NCBI RefSeq assembly: GCF_900747795.2
Contig: NC_041402.2
Location: 180,798,875 to 180,862,874, forward strand
Origin: Erpetoichthys calabaricus
Lineage: Eukaryota; Chordata; Cladistia; Polypteriformes; Polypteridae
Length of the DNA: 64,000 nt
Reading direction: 5' to 3'
A program made the position numbers and the translations under genes. Every line of letters starts with the position of its first letter. The stretch's first letter is position 1. Shown here piece by piece: positions 1 through 26,639 of the stretch. The notes beneath the pieces were generated by a model. It was not told the origin of the DNA. It searched no databases and was given only the letters and a program-made list of their open reading frames with translations.

Positions 1-470
1 TATTGCCATGTGAAAAAGTAATCCATCCCTTAGTCATTTAATCAACCAACAAATCAAATTTAAATGATAAATGGGTTAAATTAAACTGGACACACTCAAG
101 CTTAATGGCTGGGTACTGAATCTAAACACCATTTCCATAGAACCTTTCCAGCAATGTGAAGCTGACAAAAAGGTCTCACCAAGCAATGTACCATACCTCA
201 GTCAGAAGAAGCCCTGAAAAATATATCAACTGGAAAACGAAGGGCTACACAGAAGTCTCTAAAACCCTGGGGTTCCAGTGAACCAATGTGAGGGCCATCA
301 TCTCCAAATGGAGAAAATCTGGAATCTGCCAGCCTGGACCCCAAGAGCACATAGAAGACTCATCTGGGAAGAAGCCACATCAACATCTAAGGGGCTGCAG
401 GCCTCCTCAGCTCAGTTAATGTTGACGTTCATGATTCCACCATGACAAGGACGCTGGGCGCATATGGTGG
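1..470 (+). mobile_element. Tc1-like DNA transposon, decayed 5' part
   Basis: The stretch resembles the start of a fish Tc1/mariner transposase gene. It has a terminal-repeat-like run near the left edge (TGTGAAAAAGTAATCC) followed by the helix-turn-helix region, recognisable around 250-465 in the part reading 'ccatcatctccaaatgg' and 'ttcatgattccaccatga'. No long frame remains. It runs off the left edge of the window and loses similarity after about 470. The terminal motif recurs near 49.3 kb. Identification rests on recalled similarity to Tc1 families. Confidence 0.6.
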
Positions 471-1515
471 TACCATGGAAGAGTCGTCTTACTGTCACGT
501 GAATGGAGCTCAGTGGAATTCTTACTCGTCGTCACTCTCCGGCATTATGACTAGTGAGTATGGCTACCTTACTTCAAAATGTCTGTCTCCTTTACCTGAA
601 ATAATTACCTTACTGCACTGTGATCACACTGTATATGAAGTCAAATGACAATTTCAAGGTCATGTTGATAAGGTAAATTAAATGCAAGCCATCAGTTTTC
701 AATACAGCTCAGGATGGCAGGTTCTAGTCCAGGTTCTGACTGGGCCACTCCTGGACATTCCCAGAGTTGACCCTAAGTCAATTCTGTGTTATCTTTGCTC
801 TGGGCTCAGGGTCCATGTCCTCTTAGAAGGTGCTGCTTCAGCCCACTCTGAGGTCCAGTGCATTCCAGAGCAGGTCTTCATTAAGGATATGGCCGTACTT
901 TGCTCCATTCAGCTTTCTCTCAACCCTGACTAGTCTCCCAGTCCTTGTTGCTGCCACCACCTTAACTTCACCATTGGATGGCATTGCATAGGGGATGAGC
1001 AGAACTTTTATCAATCAGTCAGCAGGACAAACTTACATGCAAATAAAACCCCCATGTGTCCCCACTTGTTCCAAATTTCTTCCTCCATTTAAAAGTTATG
1101 GAGGAGCCTTCTGTATGCTGCTAAAATGCCTTTGCCAGATCTGTGCCTCCTAATCCCTTTGACCACACGACTTGGTTTTTTGCTTGGCTGCGGGACCTTC
1201 TTCTATAGACATGGGTGTGCCTGATGGGCATTTTTACCAAGCAGCCTAAAATTCTTCTGATGTGTGGGTAAGCCAAAGCCCCTCAAGAAAACCCACAAGA
1301 GCACCCAAGACTCTGCAGTCTTCACCGACCCAGGCAGGCAATTAAACTTCACACGGATGGTGATCTAGCCAGGGATTGAATGGTAGTCACTGGTGCTTGA
1401 GCCAGCAGTTTTAACAAATGTGCCACCATATCCCCCATATGCGGTAAACGTACTTTTCCTAATGGACTCTCTGCTTGATTGAAAGACACAACTAAGACTG
1501 GACACAGGCAACCAG
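471..1515. other. Gene-free stretch left of tbx10
   Basis: No exon, RNA gene or repeat can be supported here. Short open frames at 442-648 and 682-933 have no recognisable domain. The right end may hold sequence just beyond the tbx10 poly(A) site. Confidence 0.4.
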
Positions 1516-1521
1516 TTTATT
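1516..1521 (-). terminator. tbx10 polyadenylation signal
   Basis: AATAAA on the minus strand lies about 115 bases downstream of the tbx10 stop codon. It is the first canonical signal after the stop, giving a short 3' UTR. Confidence 0.6.
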
Positions 1522-1635
1522 GAGGAAGGAGCAAACACAGAGCCGACACAGAAGACTGGCACAGGAGAGCCTACTAAGTTGAGCCCGACAGGTAAGAGGT
1601 GGACACACATGAAGACCGAAAGACCCCTGGAGTTC

Positions 1636-8503
<6,868 letters not shown>

Positions 8504-8874
8504 ACAGCGTTAGCGCATCACCCTGCGTTCCAGGCTGGAAAAAGAAAAGAAAGTTGAAAGCCAAACAGCGGCTACTGGAGTGCCGAATTAAACTGGGACA
8601 CTCCCAGCATTCATCTAAATGTTAAAAAAAAATCTGTCAGAAATAAGTCCATCAGCTAGTAGACGCATCTTCAGTTACCCCAGATGACAACCAGTGATGT
8701 CCCAATGAGGGTCTACCTGGACAATCCTGGGCTGAACACGCAGACTAAATAAAGAGCTGGCTAAGTGTGCCATCTGCTGGACACTCCTGGAATAAATTCG
8801 GCCATTCTGGCTGTTTGTTGGCTGTTTGTGTGCTGCTAGAATTAATATAATCGTTATTACCTATCTGCGGTGGG

Positions 8875-8998
8875 CTGGCGCCCTGCCCGGGGTTTGTTTC
8901 CTGCCTTGCCGCACTGTGTTGGCTGGGATTGGCTCCAGCAGACCCCCGTGACCCTGTAGTTAGGATATAGCGGGTTGGATAATGGATGGATGGATTAT
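8875..8998 (+). mobile_element. SINE 3' fragment (GGATGGAT-tailed family)
   Basis: Carries the family block 'ggctgggattggctccagc' and 'gttggataatggatgg'. Only the 3' third of the family is present. The same block recurs at 59706-59767. Confidence 0.7.
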
Positions 8999-9162
8999 TA
9001 CCTATTATTTACAACATTTGTGATACAATGGGGGTACAGGCAGGTGAAGTGACTTGTTCATGGTCACACAATATGTATGAAGTCCAAATCCTTAACCACT
9101 ATGCTACACCACCTAATACAATATATAAAAAAAGTCAATAAAGTAGAATGTCTGTCTGTTCC

Positions 9163-9326
9163 CTACACAATAATAATAATAATTCATTACATTTATATAG
9201 CGCTTTTCTCAGTACTCAAAGCGCTATCCACACAGGGAGGAACCGGGAAGCGAACCCACAATCTTCCACAGTCTCCTTACTGCAAAGCAGCAGCACTACC
9301 ACTACGCCACCTGTGCCGCACTCTTT
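9163..9326 (-). mobile_element. tRNA-derived SINE with L2-like tail
   Basis: Minus strand: a tRNA-like head with A box (GTGGCGTAGTGGTAGTGC) and B box (GTGGGTTCGCTTCCC), then an L2-like tail (AGCGCTTTGAGTACTGAG...) and ATT repeats. About 165 bp and nearly complete. It shares its tail with the 5S-headed SINE at 8.2 kb and with the copy at 43.2 kb. Confidence 0.8.
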
Positions 9327-9610
9327 GACCGATCTGGACCAAATTTTATGCAAGTGCTCTCTAGGACCATACGGACAAGATAGACTACTCTGCAAGCCTT
9401 TTTTTTTACTCTGGGGGTCCCAGTTTATTTTTTCCTATGTGCTGCAATTTGCACACCAGTGCCACCCTGCTGGCTCAGAGCGAGTATTCCAATCTTACAC
9501 CCTTTGACAGATCTTGGCCAATTTGTGGTATAGTGGCCTTCTAGCACCATACAGACAAGACAGACTACCTTGGTACCCAAAGTTTTGACCCTAGGGGTCT
9601 TTCAGCTTAA
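9327..9610 (+). repeat. Two diverged direct repeats of about 175 bp
   Basis: CTTTGACCGATCTGGACC near 9325 is repeated as CTTTGACAGATCTTGGCC near 9501, each followed by an 'accatac-gacaaga-agacta' block. Class unknown. Confidence 0.5.
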
Positions 9611-9639
9611 CATTACTTACCCAAGCAACACCTTGGAGT

Positions 9640-9905
9640 ATTGAGTGCTTTTGCAGGAGGGGTCTTGTCACCTGTGTGAAGTGCGCATGTTCTCCTCATG
9701 TCTGTGTGGTCCTTTCTCCTTCTCCCATAGAATGTGCAGCTTAAGTTAATTTCTCGCTCTAAACTGGCCTTGTGTGCCTTTGGATGTGACTGGACAGTGT
9801 GATGGTCTGCAGTCCAGGGCTGCAGCATTCCTGCCTTGTGTCAGATGCTGCTGGGACAGGCTCTACCACCCCCAATCATGAGAGTTTGAAGGTGCTATAT
9901 TAATA
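9640..9905 (+). mobile_element. Diverged tRNA-type SINE copy
   Basis: Retains family landmarks 'gcatgttctcctcatgtctg', 'agttaatttc' and 'tctaaactggcc', followed by a 'gtgctatattaatatcaatt' tail. Old copy. Confidence 0.5.
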
Positions 9906-10165
9906 TCAATTATAATGGTGGCCCAGGGGCAGAACAGTTAGCATTGGTATCACAAAGCTCCAGAGCCTGAATCCTACATCCTGGTCATTGTCTGTGTGGG
10001 GTCTCCATGTTCTCATTTCATCTTCATGTATGTTCCTTCTGTATTCCTAAAATGGTCATGTTAGTATAACTGATGACAATAAATTGGCTCATAATAGGAC
10101 CCTGTGACAGGCTGGCATGCCATCCAGGACTGACTATTAAGTGGGTTCGAAATGGATGGATGGAC
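9906..10165 (+). mobile_element. tRNA-type SINE copy, about 260 bp
   Basis: Starts with a decayed tRNA-like head (GGTGGCCCAGGGGCAGAACA), passes 'gtctccatgttctcatttc' and 'aataaattggctc', and ends 'gttcgaaatggatggatgg'. Same family as the neighbours at 9.64 and 10.4 kb. Confidence 0.6.
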
Positions 10166-10394
10166 TATAAACCCCAAGCTATGAAGCCCCCTTTTCTACA
10201 GTATATATGATATTCTATATATAATATTCTATAGAATATGCCATTCTCCAATCCTATTTGATCCCTCAACCTGGCTGTATGCACCCAGCCAAGTGACCTA
10301 AATCTGGCACCCATATTACCTTGTCTGCTAAAACCTGGACATGCCATGCACCGTCTCAAGCATGACGATTCTTGTTCTACATTCAGTGGTCCTT

Positions 10395-10705
10395 GAGATG
10401 TTTGGAAGCACCCATCCATTCATTCATTTTCCATACCTGTTCACACCTCAGCTACCTTGGAGAAAAAATAGCAACTCACTCTGGCCAGGGTGCCAGTCCA
10501 TCACAGGGCACGTTTATGATCACTCATTTTAGATTCACCAGTCGAGGTATCCTTTACACTTTTGAAAGGTAGGAGGAAACCTGAACAGCCAGGGAAGACT
10601 CAGACACGAGGAGAACATGCAGACTCTACCCAGACGTTGTCTGGGCACAGCATTGAACTAAAGACTTTGGAGCCGAGGGCAGTGGCACCGGCTGCCCCCC
10701 CTTCT
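10395..10705 (-). mobile_element. Near full-length tRNA-type SINE, inverted
   Basis: Plus-strand view begins 'catccattcattcattttcc', passes 'ccagtccatcacagggcac', 'aggaggaaacc', 'gaggagaacatgcagactc', and ends in a decayed tRNA-like head. It is the longest copy of this family in the window. Confidence 0.65.
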
Positions 10706-11677
10706 AATTCTAGTGAAACAGAGCACAGCAAGATTGTCACTTGTATGGTTGACCAGCCACCAGCACCATGATGAACAAGAGCATATTAAAATACAGAACT
10801 TCCATTTTGTTGAATAGAAGACACAAATCAGCTTACCTGATGTTCCTCCTTACTTGAGTTCCACACTTCCATTACCTATAATCTTGTGGAAAAATCCTTA
10901 GAAGAGCTCAAACATAGCTTACATGTAGCACTTGGGTTGTCACGGTTTTTGCAACCCTGGTCATCAAGATCAAGAAGCAGGACCTTTCACCATGAAGCTG
11001 GTGCTCATGCCTCTGGAAGTCTGGTAGGCAGCTATTCATGGGTCTAAGCGGTCATACATGTAACACTTAAATGACCCCCTCAGTGCCAGGTGACATCATG
11101 TTGCAATGGCTGATGTCACTTTAGAGCTCTAAACACCTTAATTAGATTCCCAGCTAGCCTGCCTGTGGAGTTTGCAGGCACTTCACATGGAAAGAGAGGA
11201 AAAAGAAGCTTAGATGGCACAGGTTCAGAAGAACTTCAGTTCTCGATCAGTTCTGTCTATTCAGCCCCACCTTAGATCCGTCGCTATGAACTTGGACATT
11301 TCTGGACTGAACCTTCTAAATGAAAACCAGTTCATTAGAAACCACACATTAGTGTCACTCATCTGGATTCAATCTCCCAGTCCAATCTGGACCTCTTCTG
11401 GTGGTTACTTCCAGTGCTCAGCTTGCTGAATTAAAAATTGTAACCCCTATCTACCCTCCCAGGTACTGTAAATGGCCTGGTCACTCCAAAAACGGTCACC
11501 TTTATATAAGACACTCCAGGTACCCTGCTAGTAGACCAGGACTCCTTTACACTTCCATGAATCCACCTGAACTGTTACAATCCATCTAAGACTTTAACAA
11601 ACCTGCCGATCAACCCCTCTAGATACAGCCCTTGACCCCCCTGGTGGGTTTCACACCTGCAAGCCCACAATACTCAC
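10706..11677. other. Intergenic stretch, no gene seen
   Basis: No exon with domain similarity and no clear repeat family. It would lie within the first intron of tbx10 if the candidate 5' exon to its right is real. Confidence 0.3.
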
Positions 11678-11786
11678 CCAGACGTCCGAAGGCTACTCTT
11701 GGTTGGAACCCCAGCTAGCACAGACGGCTCTGTCACCGTTCAGAGATCAGCAAAGCTGAAGGCGTCCGATGTGATGTGGCTTTAAA
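11678..11786 (-). promoter_or_regulatory. Candidate tbx10 promoter and 5' UTR exon
   Basis: On the minus strand a TATA-like TTTAAA (11781-11786), preceded by a C-rich run, is followed about 100 bases on by an excellent donor (CTGG|GTGAGTA, exon edge 11678). This would supply the noncoding first exon required by the acceptor at 8534. There is no transcript evidence, so the assignment is inference. Confidence 0.3.
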
Positions 11787-12589
11787 GGGGCAGTAGAGGG
11801 GAGGGGTTACCCATGGTCCCTCCTGGCCTATTAGCATAAAATCAGCATAGCCACACCTCCCCCCCTACAGGACCAGTTCAACAGGAGACTTTTGTGGGGT
11901 GTGCAGCCAGGTAGACAATCGCACTGGTAACTGGCCTGCCAGAACATACAGTACATGCATCCCGGATGAGCGAGGGTCTTCTAAAAACAGGTGTCGGGAC
12001 GGAGGTGCAGACTGAAAGCTGGCGGCTCCAAAGTGGACAGCACTTCAGCCTGGTCTAAAGTGTGACTCAAAGGTCCACTTCCTCAAAGGCGTGATGGACA
12101 CTTTTGCTGGGGGGCTTCCTGTCAGTAGGGATGGATTGGTGTTGTGGATCCAGCCACACACATGGGACTTCACCGCAGGTCACGCTGTGGCTGCGGACCT
12201 CCAATATTAGTTTTGGGGGGGGGGGCGATGATCGAAGAAAGAGTAACAGGCTGTCCCGCAGGAGGTGCACGCAATTAGCAGAGCCGGCATGACTCGGCCA
12301 CTCCTGGAGATGGCCCTTTCTTATCTGTCAAGTGCCAGAAGAGTGACTGGAAGACCCTCTTCTGAGAAAATCAGGAGGCGATGAGTTGCAGGGCCTGAAG
12401 GAGTTATACAAGATCATCCATCTTCCAGGGAATAATAAAAGCGGGACAGCGGGCGGCTTGCCGATAGATAATAAAGACCTGCTGACAGCTGCATCGAGCG
12501 CACCCCGGGGGCTTCACTCTTCCCAAAAAACAGCATCAGAGAAGGATCTGGAGCGACTACTAACAAGTTAGTGTCTCTCTCTCTCTCTC

Positions 12590-15500
12590 TTTCCTGGGTC
12601 ACTGGGCAATCCCTAACACACACCCCTCACCATCACCTGAACATGCTGGGGAGCCCCTCACTCCCGAGTTACTCTGTGTTCACTCACACACTCCATCAAA
12701 AGTTACTGTGTACACCCGTCTGCACTGAATTCACTTGACGAGTGTCACCTACTAGGGACATCGTGCACTCCCTGACTAACCAGCACTTCATATACACATC
12801 CAATGTCGACATCGTACACTCCCTCACACACTCCTAACCAGCAGCACATGCACATGTTGAACCCCTCAGCCCAGATTAATGTGCACCCTTTACCTGCTCC
12901 TCACAGTCTACACTACATAGAAGTCAGTGAGTGTCACATATTAGGAACATCGGGCACTCCCTGACACACCCTTAGGCACCAATACATCCAGATGTACATG
13001 GAGTCTTGGCCGTTATTCACTTTCTCACACACCCCTAACTGGAACCCAAGCACCCTGTGAGCTCCTCACACATGGGTCCCGCAGCACTATCTCCTACTCT
13101 TGAGTGCTGTGCATGTCTCATTATGGGGTCTCAGTGGAGTTTACTCCATCATCAAGTGTCACATGCTAGGATCATAGGCACCCCCTCAGCTGGCACACTC
13201 CTAACCAGCATGCCACACATACAAGTAAGTGTTGTACTCCCCCAGACAACCTCACCCCTGTAGCACAGTGTGCTCCAACACGCACACACCCAGCAGCACT
13301 CCATCCTTGTCCTGAGGGTCACTATCTATCACACACTTTTAACTAGCAGAGTCATTTCACTGTCACTGTGTAGGGTGCACTCCTGACCTAAACTGCACAC
13401 ACAGCACAAAGTGCTAGACACCTTAACGACATGGTGCACTTCCACTCACACGCCACACACAATTCTAACAAGCGCCACATACATGGAAGTGTCTCTGTGT
13501 TCCCTCACCCAGCCTCACCAGCTCCCCATGCAAAGAGTGAGCCGCTCACTCCGGTCACCATGTGCTTCATCACAAACACACACACACACCAGTGCAGCAC
13601 CCCATACATGAGCCAAACAAGTCACCCCAGGGATCCCAAGTATTTGCTCACACACAACTAACACACCACACCAACTGTGGACCCCCTCACACACTTTAAC
13701 TAGGACCTCACATATCCCGGGTCTTCTCATACACACCAAGGACCCATCACCTGCATTGCAAAGAAGCGAGGGTCAAACATTAGGATTATTCTGTAGTCCC
13801 TCAAAAACTCAGCCAGCACTCCTAATGCACTCCGCACCCCTTACACTCTTCTCCTTAACCACCTACTTATGCCATAAGTGTGTCATTATGAGGGCCTTGT
13901 GTGGTGTACACCTTACCGTACTTCAAGAAGTTTTGATCTGCGTGATGTAAATACACAACGTGTCAAATATTAGGGTTATTATGCACTCCCTCTCACCCCC
14001 CCCCCCCCCCCCAAAGGTGCAGACACACCTCACTGGCATCCCGTATTCATAGTATGCTTCTTACCCTGCTCACTGTGTGCCCCGTTGTACACCTGAGGTG
14101 CACCCCATGTGCATAAGAAGTGTCTCACCCCCACCCACTATGTACTCTTATCAAGCACACACACCTCACTATGCAATTAATGAGCCTCTCACCTGCACAC
14201 CATTTGCTCCGTCACAAAACCTGAAATGCACCATAAGTACAGTGAGCCTCACCCCAGCCTGTTTGTGCTCTGTCACACACACCTGAGGTGCACCCCATAT
14301 GTGTAGTGAGCCTCTCACCCTGCATACACAAGAGCTGCACCCCAGACACGTACTGAGGCTCTCACCTTGATCACCGTGTGCTCCATCTCACACACACACA
14401 TCTCACTGGCACCCCATATTCATGGTATGCTTCTCTCCATGCTCACTGTGTGCCCCGTTGCACACCTGAGGTGCACCCCATGTGCATAATGAGCGTCTCA
14501 CCCCCACCCACTATGTACTCTTATCAAGCACACACACCTCACTATGCATTTAATGAGCCTCTCACCTTGATCACCGTGTGCTCCATCACACACACCTCAC
14601 TGGCATCCCATACACTTACTAAGCATCTCATGCCAGTCACTGTGTGCCCTCCATCACACATCTGGGGTGCACACCATACATCCTTTGGCTCTTACAATAA
14701 GGACACTGCCATCCCCAGCACACTCATACTGAACACCACACACGTAACGCGTCTCATTTTGAGACCCCGATGTATTCTCCAGCCTTCTTTGTGTAACTTT
14801 GCGATGGCAGAATTTGCACATTTGTCAAACTCCCCAACAAATATGGAGTCTCACAGATTTTATTGCACAGCTCCTGAAGTTTTTGATTTACTTGTGGAGC
14901 TGCGGTGAGTTTACGTGTGACAATGAAAAGCACAGGGTGAGAAAAAGTGTGATGTCCAGTACAGAGAGTCATGGTGTGTTACCTGAGTGAGGTCAAAGGC
15001 TCCTCTCAGGTCTTCATGGATTTTCTGATTGGGAAGACAACTCACATGACAGTGTTGCCATCATAATGCTGACTCACTGAAGTGATCACTGCACACTCAT
15101 TACTACACTCCTGTATTCTGTAAGTAGAGTGTCACATGTCTGCAATCAATTAGACATGCTATCCATCCATTTTCTAAACCCACTTTTCCATTTTGTAGTT
15201 AAAAACAAAACAATTACTCAAGGAGGTACACTCCTTCACAGAAACCCTAACCAACCAGCCCATAACACACAAACCTCACCCCAAAGGAAACCAGTTACTC
15301 CTGAGACTCCTGGCACACATTTGAGGGAGCACCAACCCATAGTGAAGATCTCACTCCAAGGAGTGCAATGCCTGCCACACCCACACCACCCCCAACCCCT
15401 TTCCATAGCCACTCTATCACAGGGAATCACTGCACACTCCCTAAAGTTCTTCTTTAATCACAAACAAAGATTCAGGAACCATTGTGCACTCTTTTATTAC

Positions 15501-16250
15501 ACTCCAGTGTTTCACGAAGTTGTGTGCGCATAATTTGTTACACGGTTCCAACTCTCATACCATCAATATAATCGATAATGTCACAGAAGCAGATACAAAA
15601 CACTCCTTCACACACACGTAAGTCAGGTCACCTAGTGCATCATTGTGCACTCCTGGGCCACAGCCTCACCCAGGGGAACCACAAACAGCCAGCCCACCAC
15701 CCAGGGATCACTTCTAACAGCACTCAACCCACACACCGAGTGCATCACCCAGCTTGTACACTAGTGAGTAGCCACTCAGCTAAAAGGAAACCCAATCACA
15801 CTTCACCTGCACAACAAACTGTCACACATGGTCATCACTTTCATGGTGCATTGTAGTCAGACCCCCAAGGAGTGCATCGTGCACACAGCTAGATCAAAGC
15901 ATTGTAGTGAGACCCCCAAGGAGTGCATCGTGCACACAGCTAGATCAAAGTGCACTCTTTGTATACACTTCTGGTCTCCCAAATACAAGTCCAGAATCTC
16001 ACTCAAGGGCTGTATTAGGAGTTTATCACCTGGAATCCCACCCACAAACCAAGCATCTCATCCCAATGGAAACAAAGCACACCTTCACTGCTAACACACA
16101 CCCACCCACCCACCGCAGACACAACTAGGGATCACTTGAAGTAACACTCAACTCACTCTCTTGACTGAGACACACACACACACACACAGACATCCAGAGT
16201 CTCTCATTGCTACACTCTATTTCCGATGCTCCTACTCTCTCCAATTCTAA
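12590..16250. repeat. Large CA-rich degenerate minisatellite
   Basis: About 3.6 kb between tbx10 and apoa1 made of diverged units around phrases such as 'cactccctcacacactcc' and 'gtgcaccccatgtgcataa'. A higher-order copy is clear: about 170 bases from near 14026 recur near 14396, a 370-bp period. A near-perfect 51-bp tandem pair lies at about 15850-15950. Runs of C (14000-14012) and CA are embedded. No coding frame is credible. Confidence 0.85.
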
Positions 16251-16332
16251 GCCACTGCCTGTGAACCCCTGGCTCTATCCTGTCACATCAGTCATGAGTA
16301 ACGACAAAAAAAATCGGCTTTGTAAAGAGCAG

Positions 16333-16338
16333 TTTATT
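16333..16338 (-). terminator. apoa1 polyadenylation signal
   Basis: AATAAA on the minus strand, about 65 bases past the apoA-I stop codon. Confidence 0.7.
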
Positions 16339-16403
16339 AAGAACAAAATTGATCATCTGAGGCAGGGGGTCGAGGATTGGAGGCACAGGGTCAATGGGCT
16401 CCA

Positions 16404-24231
<7,828 letters not shown>

Positions 24232-24477
24232 GGTGAGCTCTGCAAAACGATAAAAGGGACTCAAATTAAACACGGACCCTGAGAGTGAGGTAGCTCAATT
24301 GTGACAGGTGACACAAGTGGGGTAAGGTGAGTTGACCCCGAGGTGCTGTCACGTGTGACACAGGAGGAGAAGGTCCCAAAACATTTAGGCATTCAAAGCA
24401 CTGGCACAGTGGTAAACCATTTTCTATAAGGCCAATCCTTCCCACCCTCAATGTCCCTTTAATGGCCATTAGCTTAC

Positions 24478-24505
24478 CTTCTGTCGGTTCTGCGCTGCTC
24501 CAGTA
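24478..24505 (-). other. apoa1 noncoding exon 1 (5' UTR)
   Basis: Ends CAGAAG|GTAAGC at 24478; its 5' edge is estimated about 30 bases downstream of the TATA box. It matches the noncoding first exon of known APOA1 genes. Exact start unknown. Confidence 0.6.
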
Positions 24506-24530
24506 GTGCGTCACTTTACAAGTTGTTCAC

Positions 24531-24537
24531 TTTTATA
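24531..24537 (-). promoter_or_regulatory. apoa1 TATA box
   Basis: TATAAAA on the minus strand (context GCAGTATAAAAGTG), about 300 bases upstream of the start codon and about 55 bases upstream of the exon 1 donor, as expected for a strongly expressed liver/intestine gene. Confidence 0.75.
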
Positions 24538-24548
24538 CTGCTTGCCGC

Positions 24549-24588
24549 CTTATCAGGCTGGGCTGGAGTTTGGCAGTTATTCATTAGT
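24549..24588. promoter_or_regulatory. Possible GATA and HNF1-like sites upstream of apoa1
   Basis: CTTATC (a GATA site, near 24549-24554) and GTTATTCATTAGT (24576-24588) lie just upstream of the TATA box. The second matches the HNF1 palindrome GTTAATNATTAAC at 9 of 12 positions. Liver and gut factors of this kind are expected at apoA genes; the call is only a motif match. Confidence 0.3.
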
Positions 24589-24939
24589 TGAAGATCGGGG
24601 TTCAACGGTCAATGGCTGAGTAAACAGCAGTGTCATCAGGCTCAAGTTGGCACTTTGTACACAGTGCTGGGTCAGCATAGGTCGGCTGGTGCATCCTAAA
24701 AGGTCCTAACACTCGACACAGAACTCACCAGATTATTTCGTCAACTCAACGTATCATTGGAGGGGGTAGGGGGTTCAAGGAGAAAGCACCTGGGGGCAAA
24801 TTAAATGTCCTGACATCTCCCAACTTAAATTGACACATCGTCACTTACGGGCTGCAACTCTTCTGTCACTGAACCTCTTTCTTGGAATCCTGAAAATCAA
24901 TAATTATGTCGCAACGCATAGCCTTGGGTACAATGCGGG

Positions 24940-25370
24940 GGTGGGACACAAGGCAGAGCGGTCACACACTGGGCTCTCATAATGTACAACACACAAAGTA
25001 CTTGTCCAAACAGCTTTCTCCAATGCCTGGTGTTTAACTCAACAACAAAAAGATTTACAGGAGTCTGGCACGCTTAAAAACACCCCGAGAGCTTTCAGGC
25101 AAATAAATGGAGAACTTTTACCCCAGTGCTTGGCATATAAATTTTGTGGGCATAAAGTCCTACAATCTCCAGGTAACAAAGCAAACGGTTACAAAGTATC
25201 TGGCAAGCAAACCAACCCCAAAGAAGTGTTACAAACCAAGTGGGCGCAAAACTCTACCACTGCACTGCACACAACATGGTCACACTGCCTGGTACACAAA
25301 GTAATACCACAGTGTGGCGCACAAAGCAAGGTGGCACAGTGATTGGCACATACAAGAAATCAGACACCAA
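24940..25370. repeat. Degenerate short minisatellite upstream of apoa1
   Basis: Irregular units of about 20-40 bases containing 'tggcacacaaag', 'ggtacacaaagtaat' and 'ggcgcacaaagcaag'. No coding signal. Confidence 0.55.
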
Positions 25371-26639
25371 GCTATCAAACTAAAAAAAAAAACAAACAAG
25401 CAAGCAATTACTATTCATGGTCCTCTGCCAACAGCTTGTATGACCCATGCAGGGCTGTAACACTGCCACCATTCACGCTGACATCCGTGACATAAGACGC
25501 AAAAAAGCAGTGTTGGGGGGGGGGGAAAAAGCACCTACCCCACAAAATGATCTGTAAAGCCTCTTTCAATAAAAATATCCCGAGCCAATAGATAGAGCGA
25601 GATGAGGAATGAGGAAGCAAGAGGTTGTAGGTCCAGTCTGGAACAGAGAATCCATTGTGAAATACATACTTCCTCTTTAATAACATTTACGCAAAAAAAC
25701 AGAGTAACAATAATAATAATAATTATCATCATCATCATAATCAGAATCAGAATTCCTACAGGAACGGGAAAAGGAGAACAGTAGAAAAGTCCAGAAGCCG
25801 GGTTCAGGTCATTCGGAAAGGCTTACAAAGTCTAAGCAGGTCTAGTGAGCAGAGGTCACGGGATTGACCTGGGGACGCTGGCAGACAGGCAGGTGGCGGA
25901 GCACACTGCGGCACACTCAGGCATCAGCGCTGACCGCTAGCCAGGCCAGAGGCGTCCACACTAGTCCAAGGCCCTTTTGTCCGTAAAGGAGCACGTGGCC
26001 GCTCCTCCGAGGCACAGCTTCAGAGAGGGTTCCTGGGAGCGGCCGCACCTGCACCAGGGCATGGCGCGGATGGCAGCATGTTGTGTGTGCTTATCCACGG
26101 GAGTCGAGCAACGGGATGGGGGGAAAATCCTGTTTAGCTGATGAGCAGGGAGGGCAGGAGCTCCTTTTTGTCCCGTGAAGTCCTGACATCCACACCCCTC
26201 CGAGACTCTCTCACTCTGTCCTGGAAACGCTCAGCAGGCAGACATGGCGGTAACACATGGCGGCGGCGTGACCATCCCACGAGAAACAAATACGATGGCT
26301 GTTTGGCATGATGCTGCGAGATACTGTCAGCTGAAATGGATCTTCTGGGGCTCAAGGTGTGGCTCCCCCTGGAGGAGGAGTAAAGCAAAAACAAAAAAAC
26401 AAAACCAGGTCAGTCACTGGAAAGACTATGCCATGGCAGGGTGTACACTGCTGTCTGGCTGGAGATGTTCAGCCCCTGGGACATCAGAGGGGTTATTAGC
26501 CCTAAGAACACAGCTCACCTGATAGCTCAAATTCAGTACAGGATACTATTTCATACTGACTCAAGCATACTGAGATTAAAGCCAGTCCAGTAGGAGGATC
26601 TCAGCAATGGTGGCTATCCAAAACTGGAAGTTATTCCTA
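25371..26639. other. Spacer between apoa1 and sik3, no gene seen
   Basis: Holds a small ATT/ATC simple repeat near 25700-25740 and a moderately GC-rich part at 25850-26400. No exon or known repeat could be supported. Confidence 0.35.

Noticed and set aside
9163-9326. A tRNA gene on the minus strand
   Set aside because: A and B boxes are present, but there is no cloverleaf with closed acceptor stem, and an L2-like tail follows: it is a SINE. The same holds for 36930-37110.
12590-16250. A CRISPR-like array
   Set aside because: Units are degenerate and without constant repeats and unique spacers; the genome is a vertebrate's.
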